A stretch of DNA of 64,000 bases from Algoriphagus terrigena DSM 22685 (GCF_000429445.1 NZ_AUBW01000020.1:62001-126000); one strand, 5' to 3'. Counted from the first letter of the stretch, positions 45,618 to 54,895 are shown. Numbers and translations: made by a program. The notes: generated by a model not told the origin, from the sequence alone.

Positions 45618-48236
45618 TTACTGGTATATGGTGCGGAAGAAGGTTCGGTATTCTTCCAGATTTTTGGATTTATTTAACGTCTGAAAATTCTCGATAGAAA
45701 TAAAGAAGGCGTTTGTTTTCGCATTTTCGGGCAATCCTTCTGATTTGAAATCGGTCGTAAACTTTCCGTAGTATTCTTTTGCTTTCTCGGCGTTTGAAAA
45801 GGGACTTATAATGTATATCGCATTTTCTTGGCTCATGTTCATATTCCCGGTGCGGAGACGGGCGTTGGGGTAGTTGCTGGCATGGAAGTTCTCCAAATCA
45901 CCCAACAGATTTTTCGCCGCGTCGGCCTCTGATCGGCTCAAAGCAATCACAAAGATATGGGTTTGTGATTCGTTCAGCTTATACGGGGAATCTGCTGGGA
46001 CTTCTTTGGGTTGATTTTCAGCTTCAAGATTTGCCTGAAGCTGTGTCGAATCAATCGCAGTACTGTCCTTTGGTGCCAAAGCCGCCAGCTCTTCACTAGA
46101 CAATAGCGGTCTGAGCATATTTCTTGCCAAACTGACCAGCGCAGGATCTTTCGTATTTTCGATATACGATTCCAGTCTGCCTTTGAATCTGTCCCGGCTT
46201 TCCAGTTTGCCGGTGACCATGATGTCGAGCAAAAGTAATTTCTCGGTATTTCGGGTGAGTGGATATCCCTCGAGCGTGGATTTGATCACTGTCCGGGCCT
46301 TCTGATAGTCGCCTGCGTAGTAACTATTATAGGCTTCCTCGTATCCTTTGGACGATTCCAGGGCTGCGAGGTTACCCGAAGCTGCGTCTGGATTGTTGAC
46401 GGAATAAGTGTATTGCGACTCCGGATATTCTCTGTTTAGACGGCCGACATATTGCTCGAAATTCCCTCCGGAGTCTTTTTGTCCAAGATAAAGCAGGTAA
46501 TAGGCTTCAGGTTTTCGGATGGTATTGGGATAATTTCTAATCAACGTCTCTAGGTTGTCAATGCCTGGTTCGATTTCTTCCAGATCAAAGTAAAGCAGCT
46601 TGCCGAGCTCGAAGTAAGATTCCTCGAGCTCTCCGTTGAGTTGGGAAAGTTGCTCTGGAGTGTTGGGGATTTTCGCCAAAAGGCTTTCCATGGTCGGTAG
46701 GCCGGCCAGAATCGGATTTTCTGAGGGAGCCAGGGAATCCAGTGCTGCTGTGGGCAAATCCTGCTGGACGGTCTGAAAACTCGCCGCCCGTCTTCGCCAA
46801 TTGTCCTGCAGTGGCCGATTGCCCCAAGTCCGGTTAAATTCAATCGCGCCCTGCTGCATGGCTACGCCATTGTCAAAGTAGAAACTTGCCCCGGGATCCT
46901 TCCCGCTAAAAGCCAAAAGGTTGTTGAAGATGTTGGAGTTCTTGGGTTGCTCTTTGGCCTGCGCTTCACTGATAAGCCTTTCCTCTTCTTTTTCGATGTA
47001 ATCCTGTGCGATTGCCATCTGCTGATCTGGACTCATCTCCGCGATGACCACCAAACTGTCATTCAGCTGGATGCGCTCTACATGGAAGACATACTGATCC
47101 AAAGTCGTCTTCTGCTCCTGGATTTCGATCGCAACCGGATCGTCTTCCTTAATAAAAGTCAATGCACTGTCTAGGTAGTATTTGGTAGCCCGAAAGTCTT
47201 TGAATTCCTCAAAGTTGATGGCGGCAAGTTTTTGATAGATGTAACCTTTCAACCGGGGATTGCTTCCGGGTTCCTTGGCAGCTTGATGCAGTAGTTGGAC
47301 GGTGAGCGGAACGTCCCCCTGCTTTTCTTCAAAAAGCGCCCGCTCATAGATCACCACGTCTTTGAGATCTTTGTTTTTTGGATCCTTATAGAGTTCGTCA
47401 TAGTAGTTGCGGACTTTTTTGAGATCCTTTGATTTATCCAGTTCTGCTACCTGCTGCGCGTAGAGTGTTGCAAAAAAGCTCCTTTCGTAGGGAGGATTGC
47501 CCTCGAGGGACTTTCGATAATAGTCATACGCCAGTGCATCCAAGCCCTCTCTTTGATAGCGCTGAGCGAGTATGAAATTGATCCGCGACTCTTCCTTTTT
47601 GTCAGGGGAATATTCCACGGCTCTGTCGAGTGCACCAATCACCCCGTTTTGATCTATTCGTGTTTCGTAATAATAGGCGAGTGTTTTGAAAAGCGTAAAC
47701 CTGTTTTCATCGCTTATCTCTGTCTCTTTGGATAAATAGTCTATGGTGAAGTTGGCGTTTTCATACTCCCGCTTGTCTACATACAACCGTAGCAGACTGA
47801 TGAGGGACTGATGGCGGAGGTCCTTGTCTTTGCTTTTGCTGTTGACGTACTTGAAAGCGTTCAAAGCGTCGTCCTGCTGGCCTTGGAGGTAGTCGATCTT
47901 GCCCAGAAGGTAGTAGCTGTCATCGACCCATTTGGAAATCCGGTGCCAGTCAATTGCTTTGGAGGAAAGCTCCTGTGCCGAATCCAGCTTCTCCTTATTT
48001 AACTGTATCGTGGCAGAATCGATCGGGATAAAGACGGGTAACACCTGGGTGAAATCCTCCTTGTAGTTAGCCCGAACCTGATTTTCTACGTCCTTGATCT
48101 TGACATCTGCCAAGTAGTAGGCGTTGAAATGCGAGGTCAGATTGTGGAAGGCCCTGTTAGTAAACGTGTTGCGCTCAGAGGAACACGCCCCTAAAAAAAT
48201 AAACACAACTACTGCCAGACCGGAAAATCTTCTCAT
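45618..48236 (-). CDS. porW: T9SS lipoprotein PorW/SprE
   Basis: An 872-residue lipoprotein with lipobox LGACS (Cys18), followed by many TPR-like helical repeats (for example YYLLGKIDYLQGQQDDALNAFKYV, FILAQRYQREGLDALAYDYYRKSL). A C-terminal part repeats the motif HIFVIALSRSEADAAKNLLGDLENFH. SprE/PorW is required for type IX secretion and gliding in Flavobacterium and Porphyromonas and lies at the cell periphery. The ATG at 48236 is preferred over one 20 codons upstream because it starts the lipoprotein signal. It is divergent from the ATP synthase operon. Confidence 0.92.
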   Translation of the reverse strand: MRRFSGLAVVVFIFLGACSSERNTFTNRAFHNLTSHFNAYYLADVKIKDVENQVRANYKEDFTQVLPVFIPIDSATIQLNKEKLDSAQELSSKAIDWHRISKWVDDSYYLLGKIDYLQGQQDDALNAFKYVNSKSKDKDLRHQSLISLLRLYVDKREYENANFTIDYLSKETEISDENRFTLFKTLAYYYETRIDQNGVIGALDRAVEYSPDKKEESRINFILAQRYQREGLDALAYDYYRKSLEGNPPYERSFFATLYAQQVAELDKSKDLKKVRNYYDELYKDPKNKDLKDVVIYERALFEEKQGDVPLTVQLLHQAAKEPGSNPRLKGYIYQKLAAINFEEFKDFRATKYYLDSALTFIKEDDPVAIEIQEQKTTLDQYVFHVERIQLNDSLVVIAEMSPDQQMAIAQDYIEKEEERLISEAQAKEQPKNSNIFNNLLAFSGKDPGASFYFDNGVAMQQGAIEFNRTWGNRPLQDNWRRRAASFQTVQQDLPTAALDSLAPSENPILAGLPTMESLLAKIPNTPEQLSQLNGELEESYFELGKLLYFDLEEIEPGIDNLETLIRNYPNTIRKPEAYYLLYLGQKDSGGNFEQYVGRLNREYPESQYTYSVNNPDAASGNLAALESSKGYEEAYNSYYAGDYQKARTVIKSTLEGYPLTRNTEKLLLLDIMVTGKLESRDRFKGRLESYIENTKDPALVSLARNMLRPLLSSEELAALAPKDSTAIDSTQLQANLEAENQPKEVPADSPYKLNESQTHIFVIALSRSEADAAKNLLGDLENFHASNYPNARLRTGNMNMSQENAIYIISPFSNAEKAKEYYGKFTTDFKSEGLPENAKTNAFFISIENFQTLNKSKNLEEYRTFFRTIYQ

Positions 48237-48368
48237 TTCTGAATTCACCCAAATTGAGTACCAAAATAGCCTTTTTAACTTACTTACCGAACGCAATAAA
48301 AGCGCAAATCTTACCTGTGAGTCATTTTGGAATGTTCATTGCAGCTGATTTTAGATAAATTCACTTTT

Positions 48369-48599
48369 ATGGAAAAGATGAAGGAGAAAAAGGAAGGAGA
48401 GGAGGGGCCTCCAATCTATGTCAAGTACATTGGGATTTCCTTTCAACTTTTTGGAATCATCGCTGCAGGTACTTACCTGGGCTATTGGCTACAGCAGCGC
48501 TCTGAGATGAAATTTCCCCTTTGGATTCTGGTGTTTTGCTTTTTTTCGGTGTTTGTAGCTTTTTATCAGTTGTGGGTTCAGATGAAGCGGGACAAATAA
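48369..48599 (+). CDS. AtpZ/AtpI-like small membrane protein
   Basis: A 76-residue protein. A charged N-terminus (MEKMKEKKEGEEGPP) is followed by two membrane helices (about residues 24-44 and 50-70) with the glycine-rich GIIAAGTYLGYWL motif of AtpI/AtpZ proteins. In other bacteria these act with the ATP synthase as c-ring assembly or ion-transport factors. The ATG at 48369 is chosen over one 14 codons upstream, since the charged head is typical. First gene before atpB. Confidence 0.8.
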   Translation: MEKMKEKKEGEEGPPIYVKYIGISFQLFGIIAAGTYLGYWLQQRSEMKFPLWILVFCFFSVFVAFYQLWVQMKRDK

Positions 48600-48689
48600 G
48601 ATAGCAGACACAAGATTTTAGAAGCTAGACCAGCAAGGTTCGAAATTCAGGTTTAAAAAAATGGGCTAATTTTGGGCAAAAATCCGAAG

Positions 48690-49073
48690 ATGACCCTTCC
48701 TAAAAATAGCCACCTCCGCCTTCTGATCGTCACTGCAGGGTTGATAGTTCTGATCTTGATCCTGCAGTTTGCGCTGCCGGTTATTATTCATCCTAAGATC
48801 TGGGAAATCGTGGGTTTTATGGTCGTTCTTTCCTTTTTGATCAGCTTACTCAATGCGTTTTTATTGAAAAGCTTTGCAGATAGCTTTTTTCAAATCATGG
48901 TTTTAGCAATGATTCTACGATTTATAGCCTCACTTACCTTCATTGGGATCGAAGTTTGGCCTCAAATGGAGAATATTCTTCTGTTTATAGCCGACTTCTT
49001 TGTAGTTTTTTTGTTCTACTTAGTTTTTGATATCTACACCTTTCTGGCTAACTTGCGGCCGATTTCGAAGTAG
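48690..49073 (+). CDS. Four-helix membrane protein upstream of atpB
   Basis: A 127-residue protein with four predicted membrane helices covering almost its full length (for example LIVTAGLIVLILILQFAL and LLFIADFFVVFLFYLVF). I do not recognise a firm family. Its position between the AtpZ-like gene and atpB is that of ATP synthase protein I, and Bacteroidota often carry such a gene here. The ATG at 48690 is preferred over a TTG at 48672. Confidence 0.68.
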   Translation: MTLPKNSHLRLLIVTAGLIVLILILQFALPVIIHPKIWEIVGFMVVLSFLISLLNAFLLKSFADSFFQIMVLAMILRFIASLTFIGIEVWPQMENILLFIADFFVVFLFYLVFDIYTFLANLRPISK

Positions 49074-49091
49074 CCCTCAAAAAAAGAGTTG

Positions 49092-50120
49092 ATGACGCGT
49101 AAACTACTAGCCCTAAGTCTTTTATTTTCAGCATTTTTGCTGGGTTTCAACAGCTCTGCTCTTGCATCTGAGTCAGAAGAAGACAAGACGAGTTTTATCA
49201 TGCATCACGTGGTTGATTCACACGAGTGGCACTTTGCGACTTTCGGACATACCCATGTGACCCTTCCCCTTCCGGTCATTGTCTACTCTGGAGACCGTGG
49301 ATTGGAGTTTTTCATGTCTACCGATTTCCAAGACCATGAAACCCATGCCTTCGGCAAAGAGTTCGCTCACGAGGGATATTTCATCGATGACCACGATCAT
49401 CTGGGTCGTGTAGACGGAGGTAGCTTCACTGACTTTTCGATTACCAAAAACGTCGTGATGATGTTCATCGTCATCTTCGTGGTGGCTTATGTGTCCCTGT
49501 CTGCGGCATCTCACTATAAGAAGAACGGCCCTGTAGCTCCAAAAGGTGCAGCCGCCATCATCGAGCCGATTGTGATCTTCGTCCGGGACGAGATCGCCCA
49601 CAAGTCTATCGGTCCGAGATACAAGAAGTACGTTCCCTACCTGATTACACTGTTCCTTTTCATCTGGTTTGGCAACCTGTTGGGGCTTTTGCCTGGCGCT
49701 GCCAACATCACCGGAAATATCGCCGTGACCTTGACTTTGGCGGTCTTGACCTTTATCATCACCAACGTCAGCGGAAATAAAGACTACTGGAAGCACGTAT
49801 TCGCCACGCCGGGCGTGCCGATTCCGATGTTGCTCATCATCGTGCCGGTGGAGATCATCGGTTTGTTTACCAAGCCTTTCGCCTTGATGGTTCGACTTTT
49901 TGTCGCCATCACAGCGGGTCACATCGTGATCTTGGGTTTCATCGCTTTGGCGTTCATCTTCGAGTCGATCTCCATCGGCATCGTGAGTACGATCATGGTG
50001 ACCTTTATCAATATCATCGAATTGCTCGTAGCCACGATTCAGGCCTATGTATTTACGCTGTTTACAGCGATGTACATCGGTGGTGCAGTGGCCGAACACG
50101 CGCATGACGATCATCATTAA
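49092..50120 (+). CDS. atpB: ATP synthase F0 subunit a
   Basis: A 342-residue proton-channel subunit. An N-terminal signal-like helix (MTRKLLALSLLFSAFLLGFN) is followed by a ~100-residue His-rich extracytoplasmic stretch, unlike the short E. coli N-terminus. The a-subunit core begins near residue 120. The essential arginine lies in KPFALMVRLFVAITAGHIV, with NIIELLVATIQAYVFTLFTAMYI at the end. The tail is histidine-rich (HAHDDHH). Confidence 0.95.
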   Translation: MTRKLLALSLLFSAFLLGFNSSALASESEEDKTSFIMHHVVDSHEWHFATFGHTHVTLPLPVIVYSGDRGLEFFMSTDFQDHETHAFGKEFAHEGYFIDDHDHLGRVDGGSFTDFSITKNVVMMFIVIFVVAYVSLSAASHYKKNGPVAPKGAAAIIEPIVIFVRDEIAHKSIGPRYKKYVPYLITLFLFIWFGNLLGLLPGAANITGNIAVTLTLAVLTFIITNVSGNKDYWKHVFATPGVPIPMLLIIVPVEIIGLFTKPFALMVRLFVAITAGHIVILGFIALAFIFESISIGIVSTIMVTFINIIELLVATIQAYVFTLFTAMYIGGAVAEHAHDDHH

Positions 50121-50158
50121 GTAGAAATTTCTTTGTTCAATTTATAAATCATACACTT

Positions 50159-50416
50159 ATGTTAATGTCTATCTTGTTGACTGCTGGTTACGCTCTAATG
50201 GGAGCTGGTATCGGTGCAGGTATTGTTGCGATTGGCGCAGGCCTAGGTATCGGTCGTATCGGTGGTCAGGCAATGGAAGCTATTGCTCGCCAGCCAGAAG
50301 CTGCCGGTAAGATCCAAGGTGCAATGTTGATCATTGCCGCTTTGATCGAGGTTGTTTCCCTGTTCGCAGCAGTAATCTGTTTGTTGATCGCGCTAAACAT
50401 CGCGGGCATCGCTTAA
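50159..50416 (+). CDS. atpE: ATP synthase F0 subunit c
   Basis: An 85-residue two-helix subunit. Helix 1 is glycine-rich (GAGIGAGIVAIGAGLGIG), the polar loop is ARQPEAAGKIQG, and the ion-binding carboxylate is Glu64 in AALIEVVSLFA. The residues that make a sodium site (Gln in helix 1; Ser/Thr after the Glu) are absent, so proton coupling is expected. A hairpin with a T-rich tail follows within 10 bp. Confidence 0.96.
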   Translation: MLMSILLTAGYALMGAGIGAGIVAIGAGLGIGRIGGQAMEAIARQPEAAGKIQGAMLIIAALIEVVSLFAAVICLLIALNIAGIA

Positions 50417-50424
50417 AACAAATT

Positions 50425-50458
50425 GGAAAGGGATTGGCGCTAGGCCTTTCCCTTTTCT
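50425..50458 (+). terminator. Hairpin with T-rich tail inside the atp operon
   Basis: GGAAAGG (50425-50431) pairs with CCTTTCC (50445-50451), with a 13-nt loop, followed by CTTTTCTTTATTTT. It sits between atpE and atpF and may partly stop transcription, which would raise atpE over the distal genes. By eye it is a moderate-strength intrinsic terminator. Confidence 0.6.
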
Positions 50459-50499
50459 TTATTTTCTATTGAACAATCTGAAATAAATCTCCTCTATCC

Positions 50500-50994
50500 A
50501 TGGATTTAATAACCCCAGGTTCCGGTCTAATTTTCTGGCAGCTCTTCGGCTTCCTAGGTTTGCTTTTCCTTCTCATCAAATTCGCTTGGAAGCCGTTGCT
50601 TGCAGCTTTGGAAGAACGGGAAACCAGCATCGAGAACGCACTGAAGTCAGCTGAACAAGCCAGAAACGAGATGGCAAATTTGAAAGCTGACAACGAAAAG
50701 TTGCTTCAGGAGACCCGTTTGGAGCGCGATATTATCTTGAAAAAAGCTCAGGAAGCTTCTGTCAAGATGATTGAAGATGCCAAAAACGAAGCCTCAAAAG
50801 TGGCCGCTCAGCAGATCGAGAATGCAAAAGCCGTGATCGAAACCGAAAAGAGAGCAGCGTTGACCGAGGTGAAAAACCAAGTGGCAATCTTGACACTGGA
50901 AGTCACCGAGAAATTGCTGAGAAAGAATTTGTCTAATGAGCAATCGCAAAAAGCGCTTGTGGACGAATTCATAAAAGATATCAAGCTTAACTAA
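50500..50994 (+). CDS. atpF: ATP synthase F0 subunit b
   Basis: A 164-residue stator subunit: one N-terminal membrane helix (about residues 9-28, LIFWQLFGFLGLLFLLIKFAW) and a long charged coiled-coil stalk (ALEERETSIENALKSAEQARNEM onward). A single b gene is present, so the stator is probably a homodimer. Confidence 0.94.
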   Translation: MDLITPGSGLIFWQLFGFLGLLFLLIKFAWKPLLAALEERETSIENALKSAEQARNEMANLKADNEKLLQETRLERDIILKKAQEASVKMIEDAKNEASKVAAQQIENAKAVIETEKRAALTEVKNQVAILTLEVTEKLLRKNLSNEQSQKALVDEFIKDIKLN

Positions 50995-51000
50995 GCCCTC

Positions 51001-51564
51001 ATGTCAAACCAAAGAGTAGCATACGCTTATGCCAAATCTCTGATGGATCTTGCCATCGAACGAGGTGAATTGGAAGCAGTGTATCAGGATTTTCTCCACT
51101 TGGCCAAGTTGGCTAAGTCCAACAGAGACTTGGAGCTGGCGATGAGAAGTCCGATCATTAGCTCCGAAAAAAAGCTGGCGATCTTGAAGGCGCTCTATGA
51201 GAAAAAAGGCGCGACTAAAGCGACATTTTCCTTTTTTGAGATCATTTGCCGAAAAGGAAGAGCAGAGGTGCTGGCAGATATCGCCCGGGAGTTCCAGGTT
51301 CTTTATCAGCTTCACAATTCGATCCAGGTGGCTGAAGTGACTACCACTTTTCCTTTGGATGAAAAGCTCCGCGCTGAGTTCACCAAGCTTGTCCTGGAGA
51401 TTTCCGGGATGAAGGAAGTGAAGCTGACCGAGAAAATCAATCCAGATCTGATCGGTGGTTTTGTCCTGAAAGTCAACGACAGACAGCTGGACGAATCTTT
51501 GAGCAGCAAATTGAGAGTGTTGCGAAACGAGTTTTCGCAAAATCATTACGAAAGCAAAATCTAA
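51001..51564 (+). CDS. atpH: ATP synthase F1 subunit delta
   Basis: A 187-residue OSCP/delta subunit linking the b stalk to the alpha subunits. The N-terminal helical domain begins RVAYAYAKSLMDLAIE. The C-terminal family stretch is KEVKLTEKINPDLIGGFVLKVNDRQLDESL. It starts 6 bp after atpF. Confidence 0.94.
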   Translation: MSNQRVAYAYAKSLMDLAIERGELEAVYQDFLHLAKLAKSNRDLELAMRSPIISSEKKLAILKALYEKKGATKATFSFFEIICRKGRAEVLADIAREFQVLYQLHNSIQVAEVTTTFPLDEKLRAEFTKLVLEISGMKEVKLTEKINPDLIGGFVLKVNDRQLDESLSSKLRVLRNEFSQNHYESKI

Positions 51565-51585
51565 AAAGCATTAATAGACGATAAC

Positions 51586-53163
51586 ATGGCAGAAGTAAGA
51601 CCTGATGAAGTTTCGGCAATCCTGAGAGAACAACTCGCGGGTGTCAGAACTGCAGCCGAACTTGAAGAAGTAGGTACAGTCCTCCAAGTAGGGGATGGTG
51701 TAGCTCGAATCTACGGACTTTCCAAAGCTCAGGCGGGCGAATTGCTTGAATTCGACAATGGTCTGAAAGCAATGGTTCTGAACCTTGAAGAAGACAATGT
51801 CGGTGCTGTACTTTTCGGCGATTCCAAAGGAGTCAAAGAAGGCGATACCGTAAAAAGAACGAAGAAGATTGCTTCCCTCAAAGTGGGTGAAGGCATGCTT
51901 GGCCGCGTCGTGGATACCTTGGGTAACCCAATCGACGGCAAAGGGCCAATCACTGGTGACTTGTACGAGATGCCATTGGAGCGTAAAGCTCCGGGTGTAA
52001 TCTACCGTCAGCCGGTTACTGAGCCTCTTCAGACAGGTATCAAATCTATCGATGCGATGATTCCAATCGGTAGAGGACAAAGAGAACTCGTAATCGGTGA
52101 CCGTCAGACTGGTAAGACTGCCGTGGTAATCGATGCGATCTTGAACCAAAAAGAATTTTACGAAAAAGGCGAGCCAGTATTCTGTATCTACGTTGCGATC
52201 GGTCAGAAAGCATCGACTGTTGCGGGTGTAGTAGCAGCTTTGGAAAAAGGCGGCGCTCTTCCTTATACCGTGGTCGTAGCGGCTCCGGCTTCTGATCCAG
52301 CTCCAATGCAGTTCTTTGCACCGTTTACAGGTGCATCGATCGGTGAATTTTTCAGAGATACCGGTCGTCCTGCTTTGGTTGTTTATGATGATCTTTCCAA
52401 GCAAGCGGTTGCATACCGTGAAGTTTCTTTGCTTCTCAGAAGACCTCCGGGACGTGAAGCCTATCCAGGTGACGTATTCTACCTTCACTCCAGATTGCTG
52501 GAGAGAGCTGCGAAAATCAACAAGTCTGATAAGATCGCTCAGGAAATGAATGATCTGCCAGAATCAATCAAGCATTTGGTGAAAGGTGGTGGGTCTTTGA
52601 CTGCACTTCCGATCATCGAAACTCAGGCTGGTGACGTTTCTGCCTACATCCCGACTAACGTAATCTCGATTACAGACGGTCAGATCTTCTTGGAGACCAA
52701 CCTTTTCAACTCTGGTATCCGTCCTGCGATCAACGTAGGTATCTCCGTATCCCGAGTAGGTGGTAACGCGCAGATCAAATCCATGAAGAAGATTGCCGGT
52801 ACCCTGAAATTGGATCAGGCAGCTTTCCGTGAATTGGAAGCCTTCTCTAAGTTCGGTTCTGATCTCGATGCGACTACCAAGCGTACGATCGAGAGAGGTA
52901 GAAGAAACCAGGAGATCCTGAAGCAAGCACAGTACTCTCCTGTATCTGTAGCGCATCAGGTTGCGATCATCTACGCTTCTACCAAAGGTTTGATGGACAG
53001 TGTGCCTGTGGAGAAAGCAAGAGCTTTCGAAAAGGAATACTACCAATTGCTGGATTCTACTTATCCTGAAGCTTTGACACTGATCCTCAAAGGAGACGTG
53101 GACGGCGCAGGTAAGATCCTCGCAACCGCGGCGGCCGAACTGGCTCCGAAATACGCTAAATAA
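51586..53163 (+). CDS. atpA: ATP synthase F1 subunit alpha
   Basis: A 525-residue nucleotide-binding subunit. The P-loop GDRQTGKTA lies near residues 169-177, with [13 protein letters not shown] and the late signature [27 protein letters not shown]. All normal. The gap from atpH is 21 bp. Confidence 0.97.
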   Translation: MAEVRPDEVSAILREQLAGVRTAAELEEVGTVLQVGDGVARIYGLSKAQAGELLEFDNGLKAMVLNLEEDNVGAVLFGDSKGVKEGDTVKRTKKIASLKVGEGMLGRVVDTLGNPIDGKGPITGDLYEMPLERKAPGVIYRQPVTEPLQTGIKSIDAMIPIGRGQRELVIGDRQTGKTAVVIDAILNQKEFYEKGEPVFCIYVAIGQKASTVAGVVAALEKGGALPYTVVVAAPASDPAPMQFFAPFTGASIGEFFRDTGRPALVVYDDLSKQAVAYREVSLLLRRPPGREAYPGDVFYLHSRLLERAAKINKSDKIAQEMNDLPESIKHLVKGGGSLTALPIIETQAGDVSAYIPTNVISITDGQIFLETNLFNSGIRPAINVGISVSRVGGNAQIKSMKKIAGTLKLDQAAFRELEAFSKFGSDLDATTKRTIERGRRNQEILKQAQYSPVSVAHQVAIIYASTKGLMDSVPVEKARAFEKEYYQLLDSTYPEALTLILKGDVDGAGKILATAAAELAPKYAK

Positions 53164-53218
53164 TTGAAAATCCCCGGTGAGGGCGACCTCACCGGATTTC
53201 TATAAGTATAACTCACTG

Positions 53219-54088
53219 ATGGCTAACCTTAAGGAAGTAAAGCAAAGGATCAACTCGGTAATCTCGACACAGCAGATCACCAAGGCCATGAAAATGGTAT
53301 CCGCCGCCAAGCTGAGAAGAGCTCAGGACAAGATCATTCAGATGCGTCCTTTCTCTCAGAAGTTGACCACTATTCTGAACAATGTGTCGGCCGCCTCTGA
53401 GGGCTCTACGGACCTTGTTTATGCGGAAAAGCGCGAGGTGAAAAAGGTGCTTTTGGTGCCTGTCACTTCAGACAAAGGTCTTTGCGGAGCTTTCAACACC
53501 AACGTGATCAAAGCAACCAACCTCGCGATCAGAGAGCAGTTTGCAGGTGCCGAGGCGACCATCTTGCCTATCGGAAAGAAGTCCTTTGAATACTACAAGA
53601 AGAGCAAATACGCGGTAGTCGATCAGTATTCTACCCTGTTTCACGAGCTGACTTTTGAGAATGTCCGTGAAGCAGCCAATTATGCCATGGAGGCGTTTGT
53701 GGACGGAGAATTTGATCAGGTAGTTTTGGTGTTTAACGAATTCAAAAACGTAGCCACTCAGATCGTCCGCACGGAGCAGTTTTTGCCGATGTCGCCGACC
53801 GAAGCTGAGGCTACCGGGACAGAGACCGATTATATCCTGGAGCCATCCCGCGAATTTATCATCGAGGAATTGGTTCCAAAGGCGCTGAGAACGCAATTTT
53901 TCAAGGCTGTGCTGGAAAGCAACGCTTCGGAGCACGGCGCCCGAATGACAGCGATGGATAAGGCAACCGAGAACGCCGGAGACTTGCTCAAAGAATTGAA
54001 ACTGATGTATAACAGAACCCGTCAGGCTGCCATCACCAACGAGATCCTCGAGATCGTCGCCGGTGCAGAAGCCCTCGGAGGAAAGTAA
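53219..54088 (+). CDS. atpG: ATP synthase F1 subunit gamma
   Basis: A 289-residue rotor shaft. Its N-terminal helix MANLKEVKQRINSVISTQQITKAMKMVSAAKLRRAQ and C-terminal helix ASEHGARMTAMDKATENAGDLLKELKLMYNRTRQAAITNEI are both typical. The frame is open 14 codons upstream; the ATG at 53219 is the conserved start. The operon ends here: the genes for beta (atpD) and epsilon (atpC) do not follow. Confidence 0.96.
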   Translation: MANLKEVKQRINSVISTQQITKAMKMVSAAKLRRAQDKIIQMRPFSQKLTTILNNVSAASEGSTDLVYAEKREVKKVLLVPVTSDKGLCGAFNTNVIKATNLAIREQFAGAEATILPIGKKSFEYYKKSKYAVVDQYSTLFHELTFENVREAANYAMEAFVDGEFDQVVLVFNEFKNVATQIVRTEQFLPMSPTEAEATGTETDYILEPSREFIIEELVPKALRTQFFKAVLESNASEHGARMTAMDKATENAGDLLKELKLMYNRTRQAAITNEILEIVAGAEALGGK

Positions 54089-54111
54089 TCTACAATAGAT
54101 CCCAAGGTAGG

Positions 54112-54141
54112 ACCACAGCTCGCAAGGGTTGTGGTTTTTTT
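54112..54141 (+). terminator. Terminator of the ATP synthase operon
   Basis: ACCACA (54112-54117) pairs with TGTGGT (54130-54135), extended by two G-T pairs and one C-G pair, followed by TTTTTT. It lies 24 bp after atpG and confirms that the operon stops without atpD/atpC. Confidence 0.8.
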
Positions 54142-54156
54142 GTGGCCGGGCGAAAA

Positions 54157-54185
54157 AAAGCCGACGGTTTTTGGTCGTCGGCTTT
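54157..54185 (-). terminator. Terminator of the SGNH hydrolase gene
   Basis: AAAGCCGACG (54157-54166) pairs with CGTCGGCTTT (54176-54185), a 10-bp stem with a 9-nt loop. On the minus strand it is followed by a run of T. Confidence 0.82.
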
Positions 54186-54247
54186 CAGTCAATTCTTGGC
54201 GCGCCAGGTTTCTGCTCACCTGCTGTCGACCAGGCCTGTCTTAGGGA

Positions 54248-54883
54248 CTATAAGCGAATCCTCCTCGCAATTACCTCAGCCATGATCGTCAGTCCTTCCG
54301 CATTTGGATGGACGCCATCGGGCAGCAGTTCAGATTTATCTTTCAGTGGAGTGTAGAGGTCGATGACTTCTGCTCCTGATTTTTGGATGACTTCGAAAAG
54401 CATCAGACGTTGCTCGTTGTCCATGATCACGGGGTTGATGCCGAAGTTTTCACGGGTTACAGGGACAGGAATTATGACATAGACCTTGCCGTCTTTGGGC
54501 ATGACAGCGCGGAACTCCGCGATCATATCCAAGTAGTCCTTGACAAAATCATCCTTATGCGCCCAGTTTTGTGGTTTGGAATCGTTGGTGCCCAACTTGA
54601 TCAGGAGTACATCTGGCTGAAAGTCCTTGGCTTCCTGAAACTGCGGTTCGTTCCAAATCGGAAAGTCGCCTTTCTTGAGTAGCGTGCGGCCGCTGACGCC
54701 GAAATTCTTCACTTCATAGGAATCACCCAAAAGGGCGCCTACCTGAAGTGGATAGCTGCCTGGATTGTCGCGACCGGGGCCTTGGGTAATGCTGTTGCCG
54801 ACGAAGGCAACTTTGATTGGGTTTTGGGCGAAGGTGCAGATCGATACAAAAAGTGCGACGATCAGGATTGATAGTTTTTTCAT
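54248..54883 (-). CDS. Exported SGNH/GDSL hydrolase
   Basis: A 211-residue secreted esterase. The signal peptide is MKKLSILIVALFVSICTFAQ. The SGNH blocks follow in order: block I VGNSITQG with the catalytic Ser, block III KLGTNDSKP with Asn, and block V DGVHPNAEG with the catalytic Asp-His. The family removes acyl or acetyl groups, often from carbohydrates; the substrate is unknown here. It stands alone with its own terminator. Confidence 0.9.
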   Translation of the reverse strand: MKKLSILIVALFVSICTFAQNPIKVAFVGNSITQGPGRDNPGSYPLQVGALLGDSYEVKNFGVSGRTLLKKGDFPIWNEPQFQEAKDFQPDVLLIKLGTNDSKPQNWAHKDDFVKDYLDMIAEFRAVMPKDGKVYVIIPVPVTRENFGINPVIMDNEQRLMLFEVIQKSGAEVIDLYTPLKDKSELLPDGVHPNAEGLTIMAEVIARRIRL

Positions 54884-54895
54884 AAATAGTTAGTG

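Noticed and set aside
49218..50117. 299-codon minus-strand frame with His- and Asp-rich protein
   Set aside because: Antisense to atpB; the composition is the complement of membrane-protein codons.
51571..52488. 305-codon open frame on the minus strand
   Set aside because: It lies opposite atpA, is rich in Cys, Ser, Arg and Tyr with no family motif, and mirrors the codon pattern of the real gene.
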